From NCBI GenBank assembly GCA_028873845.1, contig JAPPNO010000104.1, positions 1-64,000 on the forward strand: DNA of 64,000 nucleotides. Direction: 5' to 3'. The position numbers were made by a program, and so were the translations under genes. The notes beneath the pieces are model-generated. The model worked only from the letters and a program-made list of their open reading frames with translations, had not been told where the DNA came from and ran no database searches. Of the stretch, positions 53,264 to 63,065 are shown piece after piece (position 1 is the stretch's first letter; every line of letters begins with the position of its first letter). This stretch comes from Gemmatimonadota bacterium. GTDB taxonomy: Bacteria; Gemmatimonadota; Gemmatimonadetes; Longimicrobiales; Gaopeijiaceae.

Positions 53264-53695
53264 ATGTCCACAAAGATCGCACCAAAGTGCTGGGCCGCGT
53301 TCGTGACCCGGGTCATCCTGGGACTGATCTTCCTGGCCGCCGGGTTCTGGAAGGTGTTTTCGCTGGGCGCGTTCGAGCACGCCCGGGACCTGTTCGTCGT
53401 ACCGTACGAGGCGAGCTTCCTGCCCGAGTGGTCGCTCTGGGTCGCCGGCACGACCATCCCTTTCGTGGAACTCGTGTGCGGGGCCCTCATGGTCGTTGGC
53501 TGGCAGCGTTTTCCGGCCGCGATCGGACTGGGCGCCGTCCTGGTGCTCGTCACCTTCGGGCACCTGGTCGCCGATCCGCTATACGCCTTCAATACACACG
53601 TCATCCCGCGCGTGATCCTGCTGGTGCTGGCGATGGCGATGTTCGAGGATGACAGTCTGAGCGTCGACGCCTGGCTGGCGCGGCGGCGCGCGTGA
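53264..53695 (+). CDS. DoxX-like integral membrane protein
   Basis: Four-helix inner-membrane protein (143-148 residues) resembling the DoxX/MauE-type family, whose members associate with redox or respiratory functions. Helix one is ILGLIFLAAGFWKVF with the family's conserved G-x-x-F-x-x-AG-x-x-K pattern; a second helix holds LWVAGTTIPFVELVCGALMVVGW, and the third and fourth follow. Two in-frame ATGs, 53249 and 53264, are both possible. It overlaps nothing; the VPS10-like gene starts about 20 nt after its stop. Confidence 0.75.
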   Translation: MSTKIAPKCWAAFVTRVILGLIFLAAGFWKVFSLGAFEHARDLFVVPYEASFLPEWSLWVAGTTIPFVELVCGALMVVGWQRFPAAIGLGAVLVLVTFGHLVADPLYAFNTHVIPRVILLVLAMAMFEDDSLSVDAWLARRRA

Positions 53696-53716
53696 AACCC
53701 GAACCCGAGGATCTCC

Positions 53717-56700
53717 ATGAGGCCCCGTCCCCCATCATCCACCGCCCTTCGGGAAACGCCATGTGCGGCCATCGCCGCCGCCGCTTCGCGCCCGGCCACC
53801 GTCGCCCTCGTCCGCCGCGCTTCCGCGGTCATGGCCACCGCCGCCCTGGCCGCGCTCGCAGTCCCCCCTCCCACCCCCCTCCACGCCCAGTCCGGCGCCG
53901 CTCCCGCTCCCCCCGCTGTCACCACCTCGTTCCTCTCCGCCCTCGAGCTCCGCGGCATCGGCCCCGCGCTCATGTCCGGCCGGATCGCCGACATCGCCGT
54001 CGACCCCGCGAACCGGAGCGTCTGGTACGTGGCCACCTCCTCCTCGAACGTCTGGAAGACCGTCAACCGCGGCACCACCTGGACGCCCATCTTCGACGCG
54101 TACCCTTCCTACTCGACCGGCGCGATCGCCATCGACCCCACCGACCCGAACATCATCTGGCTGGGAACCGGCGAGAACACCAGCCAGCGCAGCGTCGGCT
54201 GGGGAGACGGCGTCTACAAGAGCCTGGACGGGGGACGCAGCTGGACCAACACCGGACTGCGCACCTCCGAGCACATCGGCAAGATCCTGATCGACCCGCG
54301 TGACCCCGACGTGGTGTACGCCGCCGCGATGGGAGGCCTCTGGGCGCCCGGCGGCGACCGCGGCCTCTTCAAGACGACCGACGGCGGCGACAGCTGGACC
54401 CCGGTCCTCGAGATCAGCGAGCACACCGGCATCGCCGACGTCCACTTCGACCCCCGCGACCCCGACGTCCTCTACGCCGTCGCCTTCCAACGCCGCCGCC
54501 ACGTCGGCATCCTCGTCGCGGGCGGCCCCGAATCCGGCGTCTGGAAGAGCACCGACGGCGGCGAGACCTGGCGCGACATCACCGCGGGCCTGCCCGCCGG
54601 CGACCTGGGCCGCATCGCCCTGGCCGTTTCCCCCATTGACCCGGACGTTCTCTACGCAAATCCCGCCGCCACCGAGGACCGCAGCGGCTTCTACCGGTCC
54701 CCCGACCGCGGCGAGACCTGGGTGCGCATGTCCGACTACATCGTCGTCGACCCGCAGTACTACGGCGAACTCTACCCCGACCCGCACCGGATGGACCGGG
54801 TCTACACGGTGGACGTCTTCATGCACGTCACCGACGACGGCGGCCGCACCTTCGAGCGGGTCAACTCGCGCTTCAAGCACGTCGACAACCACGCCATCGT
54901 CTTCGACCCCCACGACCCCGACTACATGCTGGCCGGCACCGACGGCGGCATCTACGAGACCTTCGACCGCACCCGCACCTGGCGCTACGTCCCCAACCTG
55001 CCGCTGACCCAGTTCTACCGCGTCGGCATCGACAAGATGTCGCCCTTCTACACCGTCTATGGCGGCACGCAGGACAATTCGTCGGTCGGGGGCCCGTCGC
55101 GCACCGACAACGTGCACGGGATCCGCAGCAGCGACTGGTTCATCACCCACGGGGGCGACGGGTTCGAGGTGCAGGTCGATCCGGAGGACCCGAACATCGT
55201 CTACACGCAGTCCCAGTACGCGGGGATCGTCCGCTACGACCGGGCGAGCGGGGAGGAGCTGGACATCCAGCCGCAGCCGGAGGCCGGCGAGGGGGCGCTG
55301 CGCTGGCACTGGGACTCGCCGCTGCTCATCAGCCCGCACGACTCGCGGCGGATCTGGTTCGCGGCCCAGAAGCTGTTCCGGTCGGACGACCGCGCCGAGA
55401 CGTGGACGGCGGTCAGCGGGGACCTGAGCCGGGGACTCGACCGCAACCAGCGCCCGGTGATGGGGCGGATCTGGCCGCCGGAGGCCGTGTGGAAGAACGT
55501 GTTCACGTCGCCGTTCGGGACGATCGTGGCGTTCGACGAGTCGCCGCTGGTCGAGGGGCTGCTGTACGTGGGGACGGACGACGGGCTCGTGCAGGTGAGC
55601 GGGGACGGGGGTGGGGAGTGGCGCCGGGAGGAGGTGTTTCCCGGGGTGCCGCCGATGGCCTATGTGGCCGACGTGATGGCCTCGCGGCACGAGCCGGACC
55701 GGGTCTACGCGGTCTTCAACAACCACAAGGAGGGGGACTTCCGGCCCTACGTTGTGCGGAGCGATGACCGGGGTGCGAGCTGGACGAACGTCACGGGGGA
55801 CGTGCCGGACGGACAGTCGAGCTGGACGATCGTCGAGGACCATGTCGATCCGGACCTGCTCTTCCTGGGGACGGAGTTCGGGTTGTTCGTGACTCGGGAC
55901 GGGGGTGGGTCGTGGGTGCGGCTCCGGGGCGGGCTGCCTACGATCGCGGTGCGCGACCTGGAGATTCAGCGGCGCGAGGACGACCTGGTGCTGGCGACCT
56001 TCGGGCGGGGGTTCTACATCCTCGACGACTACTCGCCGCTCAGGGCGATGAACGAGGCCGTGGCGGCGGGGGAGGCCTACCTGTTCGAGGTGAAGGACCC
56101 GTGGGCGTACATCCCCGCGCGGCCGCTCGGGGGGCAGGAGAAGGGGACGCTGGGCGATGACTTCTACACGGCACCGAATCCACCCTTCGGCGCGGTCTTC
56201 ACGTACCACCTGCGCGACGGCTACGAGTCGTTGAAGGAACGGCGGCAGCGGCTGGAGCGGGAGGCGCTGGCGCGGGGAGAGGACATCGAATATCCCGATC
56301 AGGCCACCCTGGCCGCCGAAGACATGGAACGGCCACCCGAGGTGTTCATGGTGGTGTCGGACGGCGCGGGCGAGGTGGTGCGGCGCGTCCCCGCGCCGCG
56401 CCGCGCCGGTCTCCACCGCATCGCGTGGGACCTGCGGTATGCGTCGCTGGAACCCCCGTCGCCCGGCGGCGGAGAGGCCGACGGCCCCATGGTGGCGCCC
56501 GGCGAGTACTCGTCGCGTGTGGTGCTGGTCAGCGATGGCCAGTACCGGGACCTGACGGCCCCCCGGTCCTTCACGGTCAAACCCCTCGGCACGGCCACGC
56601 TCGCCGCCGCCGACCGGGACGCGCTCGTCGCCTTCCAACGCGAGGTCGCCCTCCTGCAGCGCGCCGCCATCGCCACCGACCGCGCCGCACGCGAGACCTC

Positions 56701-57091
56701 GGGCCGGCTGGCCTTGCTGCGCCGTGCCGTCCGCGCCGCCCCCGGCCTGGACGCCACCCCTTACGAGACCCGCATCACCACCTTCGAGGACCGCCTCTTC
56801 GAGATCGGCCGCGTCCTGTCCCGGGACCGCACCGCGCTCGACCGCGCCGAATTCGCGCCCCCATCGGTCCTGCAGCGCATCTCGCGGATCGTGCGGGCGC
56901 AGTTCAGGTCCACGTCCGCGCCCACCACCACCCAGCGCGACAGCTACGCGGTGGCGTCGGCGCAGCTGGCGGAGATGTCGGAGATGCTCAGAACGCTGGT
57001 CGAGGAGGACCTGGCAGTGCTCGGAGCCGAGCTGGAGGCCGCAGGCGTGCCCTGGACGCCGGGACGGCCGATCCCGCGGTGGCCGGGTTGA
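53717..57091 (+). CDS. Exported sortilin/VPS10-like BNR-repeat protein
   Basis: Very large exported protein (1124 residues) built of BNR/Asp-box-type repeats, the kind seen in sialidases and VPS10/sortilin-like proteins. Asp-box strings recur: SxDGGxxW forms such as KSLDGGRSW, KTTDGGDSW, KSTDGGETW and RSDDRGASW, spread across about residues 90-780, consistent with a ten-bladed propeller. After that comes a C-terminal alpha-helical/coiled region (about 930-1110, Ala/Arg/Glu-rich). There are no sialidase catalytic residues that I can identify. The signal at the N-terminus is long and Ala-rich (cleavage near LHAQS). Bacterial proteins of this build are often called glycosyl hydrolases, but that label has weak support. 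It may bind peptides or act in a protease/uptake complex. Confidence 0.8.
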   Translation: MRPRPPSSTALRETPCAAIAAAASRPATVALVRRASAVMATAALAALAVPPPTPLHAQSGAAPAPPAVTTSFLSALELRGIGPALMSGRIADIAVDPANRSVWYVATSSSNVWKTVNRGTTWTPIFDAYPSYSTGAIAIDPTDPNIIWLGTGENTSQRSVGWGDGVYKSLDGGRSWTNTGLRTSEHIGKILIDPRDPDVVYAAAMGGLWAPGGDRGLFKTTDGGDSWTPVLEISEHTGIADVHFDPRDPDVLYAVAFQRRRHVGILVAGGPESGVWKSTDGGETWRDITAGLPAGDLGRIALAVSPIDPDVLYANPAATEDRSGFYRSPDRGETWVRMSDYIVVDPQYYGELYPDPHRMDRVYTVDVFMHVTDDGGRTFERVNSRFKHVDNHAIVFDPHDPDYMLAGTDGGIYETFDRTRTWRYVPNLPLTQFYRVGIDKMSPFYTVYGGTQDNSSVGGPSRTDNVHGIRSSDWFITHGGDGFEVQVDPEDPNIVYTQSQYAGIVRYDRASGEELDIQPQPEAGEGALRWHWDSPLLISPHDSRRIWFAAQKLFRSDDRAETWTAVSGDLSRGLDRNQRPVMGRIWPPEAVWKNVFTSPFGTIVAFDESPLVEGLLYVGTDDGLVQVSGDGGGEWRREEVFPGVPPMAYVADVMASRHEPDRVYAVFNNHKEGDFRPYVVRSDDRGASWTNVTGDVPDGQSSWTIVEDHVDPDLLFLGTEFGLFVTRDGGGSWVRLRGGLPTIAVRDLEIQRREDDLVLATFGRGFYILDDYSPLRAMNEAVAAGEAYLFEVKDPWAYIPARPLGGQEKGTLGDDFYTAPNPPFGAVFTYHLRDGYESLKERRQRLEREALARGEDIEYPDQATLAAEDMERPPEVFMVVSDGAGEVVRRVPAPRRAGLHRIAWDLRYASLEPPSPGGGEADGPMVAPGEYSSRVVLVSDGQYRDLTAPRSFTVKPLGTATLAAADRDALVAFQREVALLQRAAIATDRAARETSGRLALLRRAVRAAPGLDATPYETRITTFEDRLFEIGRVLSRDRTALDRAEFAPPSVLQRISRIVRAQFRSTSAPTTTQRDSYAVASAQLAEMSEMLRTLVEEDLAVLGAELEAAGVPWTPGRPIPRWPG

Positions 57092-57102
57092 GTGGCGCCG
57101 TG

Positions 57103-58410
57103 ATGTCCGCACGATCCGCCCACGGGTCCGGATCCGGCGTGCCCACCGCGCACCGCCCCCTCACGATCCGGGCCGCGGCGGCCTTCCTCGCAGCAACCGC
57201 CTGCGAATCCGCCCCCGACATCATACACACCGTACACACCGATTCGGCCGGCATCCCCATCGCCACCGCCGTCACCCCTCTTTGGGGCCCCGGCGAAGGC
57301 TGGACCGTAAACGACGAACCCCTCGTCGAAATCGGCACCGTCTCCGGCGCCCCCGAGTACCAGTTCGCCAAGGTCGTCGCGGCCGCGCGGCTCGCGGACG
57401 GCGGCATCGTGGTCGCGGACTACGGCGCCTCCGAACTGCGGCGCTACGACGCAGAGGGAGTGTTCATGTGGAGCGCCGGCAGGGAAGGGGAGGGTCCTGG
57501 CGAGTTCGAGAGCCTCGACTTCGTGGCCGCCATGCCCGGCGACTCGGTGGTGACCTGCGACTGGGTGCTGATGCGCATCCAGGTGTTCGACCCGGACGGA
57601 CGGCTGGTGCGCACCGTGCGGGCCGAGCTCCCGAGCGACATTGCCCCGCCCAGCGGATCGGCGCTGGACAGGCCGGTCGGCATGGTGGACGGCCGCCTGA
57701 TCGTCCGGTTCGTCGAAATGGCAGACGTAGCGACCACGGGCATCGTGAGGTGGGTCAACTATCGCCTGGTGGCGCTCGACCCGGGGGACGGCTCCGCCAC
57801 GTCGCTCATCGTGGTCGGCGGACAGGAGGTCGACCTGGTGCGCCGCGAGGACGGCGGCCTCGACGACGGCCGCTACGTGTTCTTCAATCAGCCCGAGTTC
57901 GGAGCCGCGGCGGGACCTGTCGCGGTCATCGACACCGAGGCCTGGCGGGTGCGGCTCGTCTCCCCGCTGGACGGCGCGATCGAGCGAGTCATCCGCAGGG
58001 AAGTGGAGCCCCCCGAAGCGACGGACGAGATATACGAGGCGCACATCGAGGGCATCGTGGGCATGGTGGCGGGGGGCGGGGCACCGCCGGAACAGGTCGA
58101 TTTCGTCAGACGGATGTGGCGAGAATCCAGCAGAGCCCCGACACTCCCGGTCCTTCGCTCCGTGCACGTGGACGCCTCCGGACACCTGTGGCTGGCGCCC
58201 TACTATATCGCCGGCGCCGACCCTCCGCCCTTCGAGGTCTTCGCGCCGGACGGAACCTGGCTGGGAGCGGTCACGCTGCCCCCGGGGCTGGAGCGCGGAT
58301 TCATCCAGTACCAGGCCCCGTACATGGAGATCGGGGAGGACTACGTGCTCGGGGTGTGGCGGGACGGGCTCGGCATCCAGTACGTGCGGATGTACCGGCT
58401 GCGCAGGTAG
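57103..58410 (+). CDS. Six-bladed beta-propeller lipoprotein
   Basis: Second propeller lipoprotein (435 residues), related in style to the one at 27746. It has a signal with a Cys-ending hydrophobic stretch (AAAFLAATAC), then the mature start with SAGIPIATAV. The blade signature is KVVAAARLADGGIVVADYGASELRRYDAEG...AGREGEGPGEF, the same G-R-E-G-E-x-P-G-E-F string as in the other copy. ATG at 57103, immediately after a GTG, follows the VPS10-like gene by 11 nt, so the two are likely co-expressed. The open frame runs further upstream (to 56425) but there only reads the preceding gene out of frame. Function unknown. Confidence 0.8.
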   Translation: MSARSAHGSGSGVPTAHRPLTIRAAAAFLAATACESAPDIIHTVHTDSAGIPIATAVTPLWGPGEGWTVNDEPLVEIGTVSGAPEYQFAKVVAAARLADGGIVVADYGASELRRYDAEGVFMWSAGREGEGPGEFESLDFVAAMPGDSVVTCDWVLMRIQVFDPDGRLVRTVRAELPSDIAPPSGSALDRPVGMVDGRLIVRFVEMADVATTGIVRWVNYRLVALDPGDGSATSLIVVGGQEVDLVRREDGGLDDGRYVFFNQPEFGAAAGPVAVIDTEAWRVRLVSPLDGAIERVIRREVEPPEATDEIYEAHIEGIVGMVAGGGAPPEQVDFVRRMWRESSRAPTLPVLRSVHVDASGHLWLAPYYIAGADPPPFEVFAPDGTWLGAVTLPPGLERGFIQYQAPYMEIGEDYVLGVWRDGLGIQYVRMYRLRR

Positions 58411-58411
58411 T

Positions 58412-58555
58412 AGCACCCCCGGCTCCCACCGGCTCCCCGGCTTCCACGGCTCCCCGGCTTCCCCGGCTTCCACGGCTCCCCCGGCTTCCCACAGCCCCAC
58501 GGCTCCCCCGGCTCCCCGGCTTCCCACACCCCCACGGCTCCCCCGCTCCCACCGA
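58412..58555. repeat. C-rich imperfect tandem repeat
   Basis: About 140 nt built of short units related to CCCCGGCTTCCACGGCTC, with period roughly 9-12 nt and variable phase, between the propeller lipoprotein and the iron operon. The opposite strand is G-rich, so G-quadruplex or slippage-prone structure is possible. No coding potential is evident; units differ too much and lack spacers, so it is not a CRISPR array. Confidence 0.7.
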
Positions 58556-58590
58556 ACCCCGGCGCGCCAACCAGCCTGCCCCACCTGGAC

Positions 58591-58619
58591 TTGCCATGAT
58601 TTTTAGGCTTGCCTAAATT
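58591..58619 (+). promoter_or_regulatory. Predicted sigma-70-type promoter of the iron operon
   Basis: TTGCCA (58591-58596) and TAAATT (58614-58619) with a 17-nt spacer. The DtxR-type palindrome sits across the spacer and the -10 hexamer, so repressor binding would block polymerase. Confidence 0.5.
58602..58617. promoter_or_regulatory. DtxR-type metal-regulator operator
   Basis: TTTAGGC-TT-GCCTAAA, a 7-bp inverted repeat with a 2-nt centre, closely matches the known iron-box core TTAGGNNNNCCTAA of DtxR/IdeR-family repressors. It lies about 60 nt upstream of the start codon of a DtxR-family gene, making autoregulation of the regulator-feoB operon very likely. Confidence 0.8.
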
Positions 58620-58677
58620 TCGGAATGAAGCCGAGCTGGAACCGATCCACCCCGCCGTCCCTCGGGAGTCCCCCCCA

Positions 58678-59715
58678 ATGCCCGATCCCGCCTTCGCATT
58701 GCTTGTCTTCTTCGCCCTCGCGGCCATCTGCGCAGCCATCTTCTGGCCGGCTGCCGGGATCGCCTGGCGGCTGCGCCGAATCGCCCGTCTCACCGAACGC
58801 GTGCGCATGGAGGACGTGCTCAAGCAGCTCTACAAGCTCGAGTACGACCGGCTGCCCGCCACCGCGGACAGCGTGGCCGGCGGCGTCCAGATCTCGCGCA
58901 GTCAGGCCATCCGCCTGCTCCAGCGGCTGGAGGAGAAGCGGCTCGTCACCGCCGGGGCCGCACGCTTCCGGCTGACCGAACCGGGCCGGGCCCAGGCCCT
59001 GCACATCGTGCGCACGCACCGGCTGTGGGAGCGATTCCTGGCCGACCGCACCGGCACGCCCCCGGAGGAGTGGCACGGACAGGCCGAAGCGCGCGAACAC
59101 CTGCTCTCGGCGGCGGAGGCAAACGACCTGGCGGCTGCGCTGGGCCACCCCGTCTACGACCCCCACGGAGACCCCATCCCGACCGCCGCCGGAGAAATGC
59201 CCGCCCGCACCGGCGTGCCGCTTTCCGCGCTCGAACCCGGGGAGCGCGCGGTGATCACCCACCTCGAAGACGAGCCCGAGGAGATCTACCGCGAACTGGT
59301 GGGCCTCGGGCTGGGACTCATGGTGCCCGTGGAGCGGCTCCGGGGGGATGCGGGCCGGGTGCGCTTCCGGAGCGGAGAGGATCGCTACGACATTTCCGGC
59401 GCACAGGCCCGCAACGTCACCGTGGAGCCCTCCACCGAGGTGGCCGAAGCCGGTTCGTCGCGGACGCTGGCCGAAATCCGGCCGGGCGAATCGGCGACGG
59501 TGGCGGGGATCGCGCCGGCGTGCCGCGGCCCGGCGCGCCGCCGCCTCCTGGATCTCGGCGTGGTGCCCGGAACGGTGATCCACGCCCGCATGCGCAGCGC
59601 CGCCGGCGACCCGGTCGCATACGACATCCGCGGAGCACTGGTCGCTCTCCGCCACGAGCAGGCGGCCCACATCCGCGTGGACATCCCCGGCCGGGCCGGG
59701 AAAATGGCGTCGTGA
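58678..59715 (+). CDS. Membrane-anchored DtxR-family regulator with two FeoA domains
   Basis: Metal-dependent repressor predicted to be tethered to the inner membrane. The ATG at 58678 has GGGAG about 10 nt upstream; total 345 residues. The order is: hydrophobic helix (5-27), basic linker, winged helix-turn-helix (44-105), DtxR dimerisation/metal domain (112-172), FeoA/SH3-like domain 1 (180-250), FeoA-like domain 2 (261-335). Metal-ligand positions read D46, H114, E118, H133, E137, E140, H141, closer to the MntR set than to DtxR (Asp for Met10, Glu for Cys102). A helix before the DNA-binding domain is unusual. It ends 55 nt before feoB, so it replaces separate feoA and regulator genes in one polypeptide. 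Confidence 0.85.
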   Translation: MPDPAFALLVFFALAAICAAIFWPAAGIAWRLRRIARLTERVRMEDVLKQLYKLEYDRLPATADSVAGGVQISRSQAIRLLQRLEEKRLVTAGAARFRLTEPGRAQALHIVRTHRLWERFLADRTGTPPEEWHGQAEAREHLLSAAEANDLAAALGHPVYDPHGDPIPTAAGEMPARTGVPLSALEPGERAVITHLEDEPEEIYRELVGLGLGLMVPVERLRGDAGRVRFRSGEDRYDISGAQARNVTVEPSTEVAEAGSSRTLAEIRPGESATVAGIAPACRGPARRRLLDLGVVPGTVIHARMRSAAGDPVAYDIRGALVALRHEQAAHIRVDIPGRAGKMAS

Positions 59716-59770
59716 ACGCCGTCTCCCGCTCCTCCTCCCGCGCCTCCTGTCCCCGCGTGGAACGAGCCTC

Positions 59771-62113
59771 GTGAAGTCCGCCGCCGCGGCCACCCGCCCG
59801 CCGCACCCGCCGGGACGTTCCCGCAACCTGGTCCGCCTGGGCCTCAGCCCGCACCGCTGGGACCACCTGATCGCGCTGGCCGGCAATCCCAACGTCGGCA
59901 AGACCACCGTCTTCAACGCGCTGACCGGCTTGCGCCAGCACACCGGCAACTGGCCCGGCAAGACCGTCGCGCGGGCAGAGGGTGCGTTCGTCCACGACGG
60001 CCGCCGCGTCAAGGTGGTCGACCTGCCCGGCACCTACTCGCTGCAGGCCGGCAGTGCCGACGAGGAGATCGCCCGCGACTTCATCCTCTTCGGGCAGCCG
60101 GACGTGACGGTCGTGGTCGTCGACGCGACCCGCCTGGAGCGCAACCTCAACCTCGTGCTCCAGATCCTGGAGATCACCGACCGGGTCGTGGTCTGCCTCA
60201 ACCTGGTGGACGAGGCCCGGCGCCACGGGATCTCGGTGGACGCGAAACGGCTGGAGCGCGAGCTGGGCGTGCCGGTTGTCCCGGCGGTCGCGCGCCGAAG
60301 CGAAGGGATCGATGCCCTGCTGAAGGCGGCAACCGAGGTGGCGGCGGGGGCCCGCAGAAACCGTCCCCGCCGACTGCGGTCGCACCCTGCCGCGGTCGAG
60401 GGGGCCGTGGACGCGATCGCGCCTCTGGTGGCCCGGGAGTTTCCGAAGCTGCCCAACGCGCGCTGGGTCGCACTGCGCCTGCTCAACGCCGACGAGCGGG
60501 TGACCGAGGCCGTGCGCTCGGGGGAAATCGGGCAGCTGGGCGGCAACGGTACTACGGGGCCGGGCAAGGTGGGGCGGGAGGAGGGGGGGGGAGGAGTGGA
60601 TGCCGGTACGGCCGCCGTTCGAGCGGGCGGCTCGCCACCGTCACGCGACGACGGCACCGGGACCCCCGGCGCGGTTCTCTCCACGGGCTCCCGCGGCCGC
60701 GCCCGCATACTCCAGGCCGCGACCCGGCAACGCTGGACGCTCCGGCCCGGCTTCCACGACGCGCTGGCCGAGAACCTCTACCGCGAGGCGACCCGGATCA
60801 CGGACAGGTGCGTGCGCACGGGGGTCGGAACCGGGGGCCCGCAGTGGGACCGCAAGCTCGACCGGTGGCTCACCAGCCGCATCTTCGGCTTCCCCCTCAT
60901 GCTGGGCATTCTCGCGGTGGTGTTCTGGCTCACCATCGCGGGCGCCAACGTCCCCTCGGCGATGCTGGCGACCCTTCTGCTCGACAATGTCCACCCCGCA
61001 TTGGGCACCTTCGGCGAGTGGGCGCGAATGCCCTGGTGGCTGAGCGGCTTCCTCTTCGACGGCGTCTACCTGGCGACGGCGTGGGTGGTGAGCGTCATGC
61101 TCCCGCCGATGGCGATCTTCTTCCCCCTCTTCACCCTGCTCGAGGACTTCGGGTACCTGCCGCGGGTCGCCTTCAACCTCGACTCGCTCTTCCGCCGCGC
61201 GGGCGCGCACGGCAAGCAGGCGCTGACGATGAGCATGGGCTTCGGCTGCAACGCCGCCGGCGTCGTCGCCACGCGCGTGATCGACAGCCCCAGGGAGCGT
61301 CTGATCGCGGTCATCACCAACAACTTCTCGCTCTGCAACGGCCGCTGGCCCACCCAGATCCTGATCGCGACCATCTTCATCGGCGCGCTGGTCCCGCCCC
61401 ACCTCGCGGGGGTGGTCTCGGCGGGGGCGGTCGTCGGGATCGCGCTGCTGGGGATCGTCTTCATGTTCCTCACCTCGTGGGGCCTCTCGCGCACGGTGCT
61501 CAAGGGCGAGGCCACCACCTTCTCGCTGGAACTTCCCCCCTACCGCCCCCCGCGCGTCCTGCAGACCCTCTACACGTCGGTTATCGACCGCACCCTGATC
61601 ATCCTCTGGCGCGCGGTCCTCTTCGCGATCCCCGCCGGCGCGGTCATCTGGCTGCTCTCGAACATCTCGGTGGGCGGCGCCTCGCTGGCCGAGCACGGCA
61701 TCGGCCTCCTGGACCCGTTCGGGATCCTGCTCGGGCTGAACGGGGTGATCCTGCTCGCGTACGTGATCGCGATCCCCGCCAACGAGATCGTGATCCCCAC
61801 GGTGCTCATGTTGACGGTGGCGACGCTCGGCGACCCCACGCTCGGGGAAGGCGCGGGCGTGATGTTCGAGCGGGACTCGGTCGGTGAAGTGGCGGGGCTC
61901 CTCGCGGCCGGGGGCTGGACGCTGCTGACCGGCGTGAACCTCATGCTCTTCAGCCTGCTCCACAATCCGTGCTCCACGACGATCTACACGATCTACAAGG
62001 AGACGGGGAGCGGGCGGTGGACGACGCTGTCGGCGCTGCTGCCGCTCGCGATGGGGTTCGTGGTGTGCTTTCTGGTGGCGCAGGCGTGGCGGCTGGCGGG
62101 GGGGACCGGCTGA
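59771..62113 (+). CDS. feoB: Ferrous iron transporter FeoB
   Basis: GTP-gated Fe(II) permease of the inner membrane, 780 residues. The N-terminal G domain has GNPNVGKTT (G1), DLPGTYS (G3), and NLVD as G4; a GDI-like helical region follows. The membrane domain contains the core motifs FGCNAAGV, with the conserved Cys, and [16 protein letters not shown]. The linker between the G domain and the membrane domain (about 256-308) is unusually long and Gly/Thr/Ser-rich, encoded by a run of G in the DNA near 60573-60600. The GTG start lies 55 nt after the DtxR-FeoA gene, so both are under the DtxR-type operator at 58602. No separate feoA or feoC is seen. Confidence 0.94.
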   Translation: MKSAAAATRPPHPPGRSRNLVRLGLSPHRWDHLIALAGNPNVGKTTVFNALTGLRQHTGNWPGKTVARAEGAFVHDGRRVKVVDLPGTYSLQAGSADEEIARDFILFGQPDVTVVVVDATRLERNLNLVLQILEITDRVVVCLNLVDEARRHGISVDAKRLERELGVPVVPAVARRSEGIDALLKAATEVAAGARRNRPRRLRSHPAAVEGAVDAIAPLVAREFPKLPNARWVALRLLNADERVTEAVRSGEIGQLGGNGTTGPGKVGREEGGGGVDAGTAAVRAGGSPPSRDDGTGTPGAVLSTGSRGRARILQAATRQRWTLRPGFHDALAENLYREATRITDRCVRTGVGTGGPQWDRKLDRWLTSRIFGFPLMLGILAVVFWLTIAGANVPSAMLATLLLDNVHPALGTFGEWARMPWWLSGFLFDGVYLATAWVVSVMLPPMAIFFPLFTLLEDFGYLPRVAFNLDSLFRRAGAHGKQALTMSMGFGCNAAGVVATRVIDSPRERLIAVITNNFSLCNGRWPTQILIATIFIGALVPPHLAGVVSAGAVVGIALLGIVFMFLTSWGLSRTVLKGEATTFSLELPPYRPPRVLQTLYTSVIDRTLIILWRAVLFAIPAGAVIWLLSNISVGGASLAEHGIGLLDPFGILLGLNGVILLAYVIAIPANEIVIPTVLMLTVATLGDPTLGEGAGVMFERDSVGEVAGLLAAGGWTLLTGVNLMLFSLLHNPCSTTIYTIYKETGSGRWTTLSALLPLAMGFVVCFLVAQAWRLAGGTG

Positions 62114-62152
62114 CCCTTAGGTCGTCGCGGGGGCCGAGTCGGAGCGATCTCT

Positions 62153-62959
62153 TCAGGATTCCGGCAAACGGAGAAGAAGCGCTCCCTCCTCGTCCAGAAT
62201 ACGAATCGACGGTTCACCGTCACGGGGAGCTTCGATGACGATGCGCGGGCGTCCCTCACCATCCCGTAGTGTGAGCGTGGCTTCTCCACCGGGAGTCGAT
62301 CCGAAGAATGCCCGGTTGGTGCCGGACAACCCCTGCAGCCGAGCATCCCTCCCCTCTTCGGGCAGTGCCTGAATCGCGGCCTGAAGCTGCTCTCTCGACG
62401 CACCGGCTGACAGCCCCAGCTGGGCGAGGGCATCGAGGATGGATACGTCAGGCCGGTCAACGATTCTCAGACCGGACGTCGATCCCTCCGGACTCTGGTA
62501 GTGCATGAGAACGACGGTCTGGTCCTGGTTGTATGCATCGAGGGACAGGTGTCTGATCGCGCTGTATCCGCCGGCCGTCTCCCTGACTCCGAACATCATG
62601 CCGCCGACCTCGTCTCCCCGGCCATCGAAGAAGACGATGGTGGGCGTACCCCTTCGCTCCTCATCCTGTCCCTCCATGAGGACCTTGCCGTCAATCGTCG
62701 CAACCGCGGGTCTCTGCGAATTGGCGAGGACCATCGACAGCGAGCCATCGGGTTCCACGATTTCCAATCGCTCGGTACTCAGCACGTCCGGCATAGCCGT
62801 ATCGGTCGCCAGAATCCAGGCAACCGTAGCCGACAACGCGAGACCGAGGACCGCGATCGCGGTCCAGAGCAGTGTCAGTTGGCGCCGCAATCCGCCGTTG
62901 TCAGTCGTCCTGGTGCCGTCTTGGGATTCCATGCGATTCGTCTCTTTGGGTTTTGGCAT
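62153..62959 (-). CDS. Membrane-anchored protein of unknown function
   Basis: Function not recognised. The 268-residue chain has a charged N-terminus, one membrane helix (about 28-51, LTLLWTAIAVLGLALSATVAWIL) and a beta-rich external part. Two related segments appear: LEIVEPDGSLSMVLANSQRPAVATIDGK near 68-95, and TLRDGEGRPRIVIEAPRDGEPSIRILDEEGALLLRLPES at the end. This pattern suggests repeated short beta-hairpins, a kind seen in many unassigned proteins of this sort of genome. ATG at 62959 or 62932 may start. It is convergent with feoB. The AT-rich element copy C lies about 107 nt upstream in the correct orientation for a promoter. Confidence 0.68.
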   Translation of the reverse strand: MPKPKETNRMESQDGTRTTDNGGLRRQLTLLWTAIAVLGLALSATVAWILATDTAMPDVLSTERLEIVEPDGSLSMVLANSQRPAVATIDGKVLMEGQDEERRGTPTIVFFDGRGDEVGGMMFGVRETAGGYSAIRHLSLDAYNQDQTVVLMHYQSPEGSTSGLRIVDRPDVSILDALAQLGLSAGASREQLQAAIQALPEEGRDARLQGLSGTNRAFFGSTPGGEATLTLRDGEGRPRIVIEAPRDGEPSIRILDEEGALLLRLPES

Positions 62960-63065
62960 GAGAGGGCTCCCGCCCGTCGGATTGCAGGAACCGACGGGCC
63001 GATTGCCATAGCGGTTTCGAGGCGAGGATGCCGCTGCGGCCTGTTATCGTCGGATGCACATCAAG

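Noticed and set aside
53735-57112. 1125-residue minus-strand open frame opposite the VPS10-like gene
   Set aside because: It is low-complexity (His/Val/Arg/Gly-rich) and mirrors the codon bias of the real gene; the plus strand has a signal peptide and clear Asp-box repeats.
58412-58555. Possible CRISPR array
   Set aside because: Units are 9-12 nt, imperfect and lack unique spacers; no cas gene is present.
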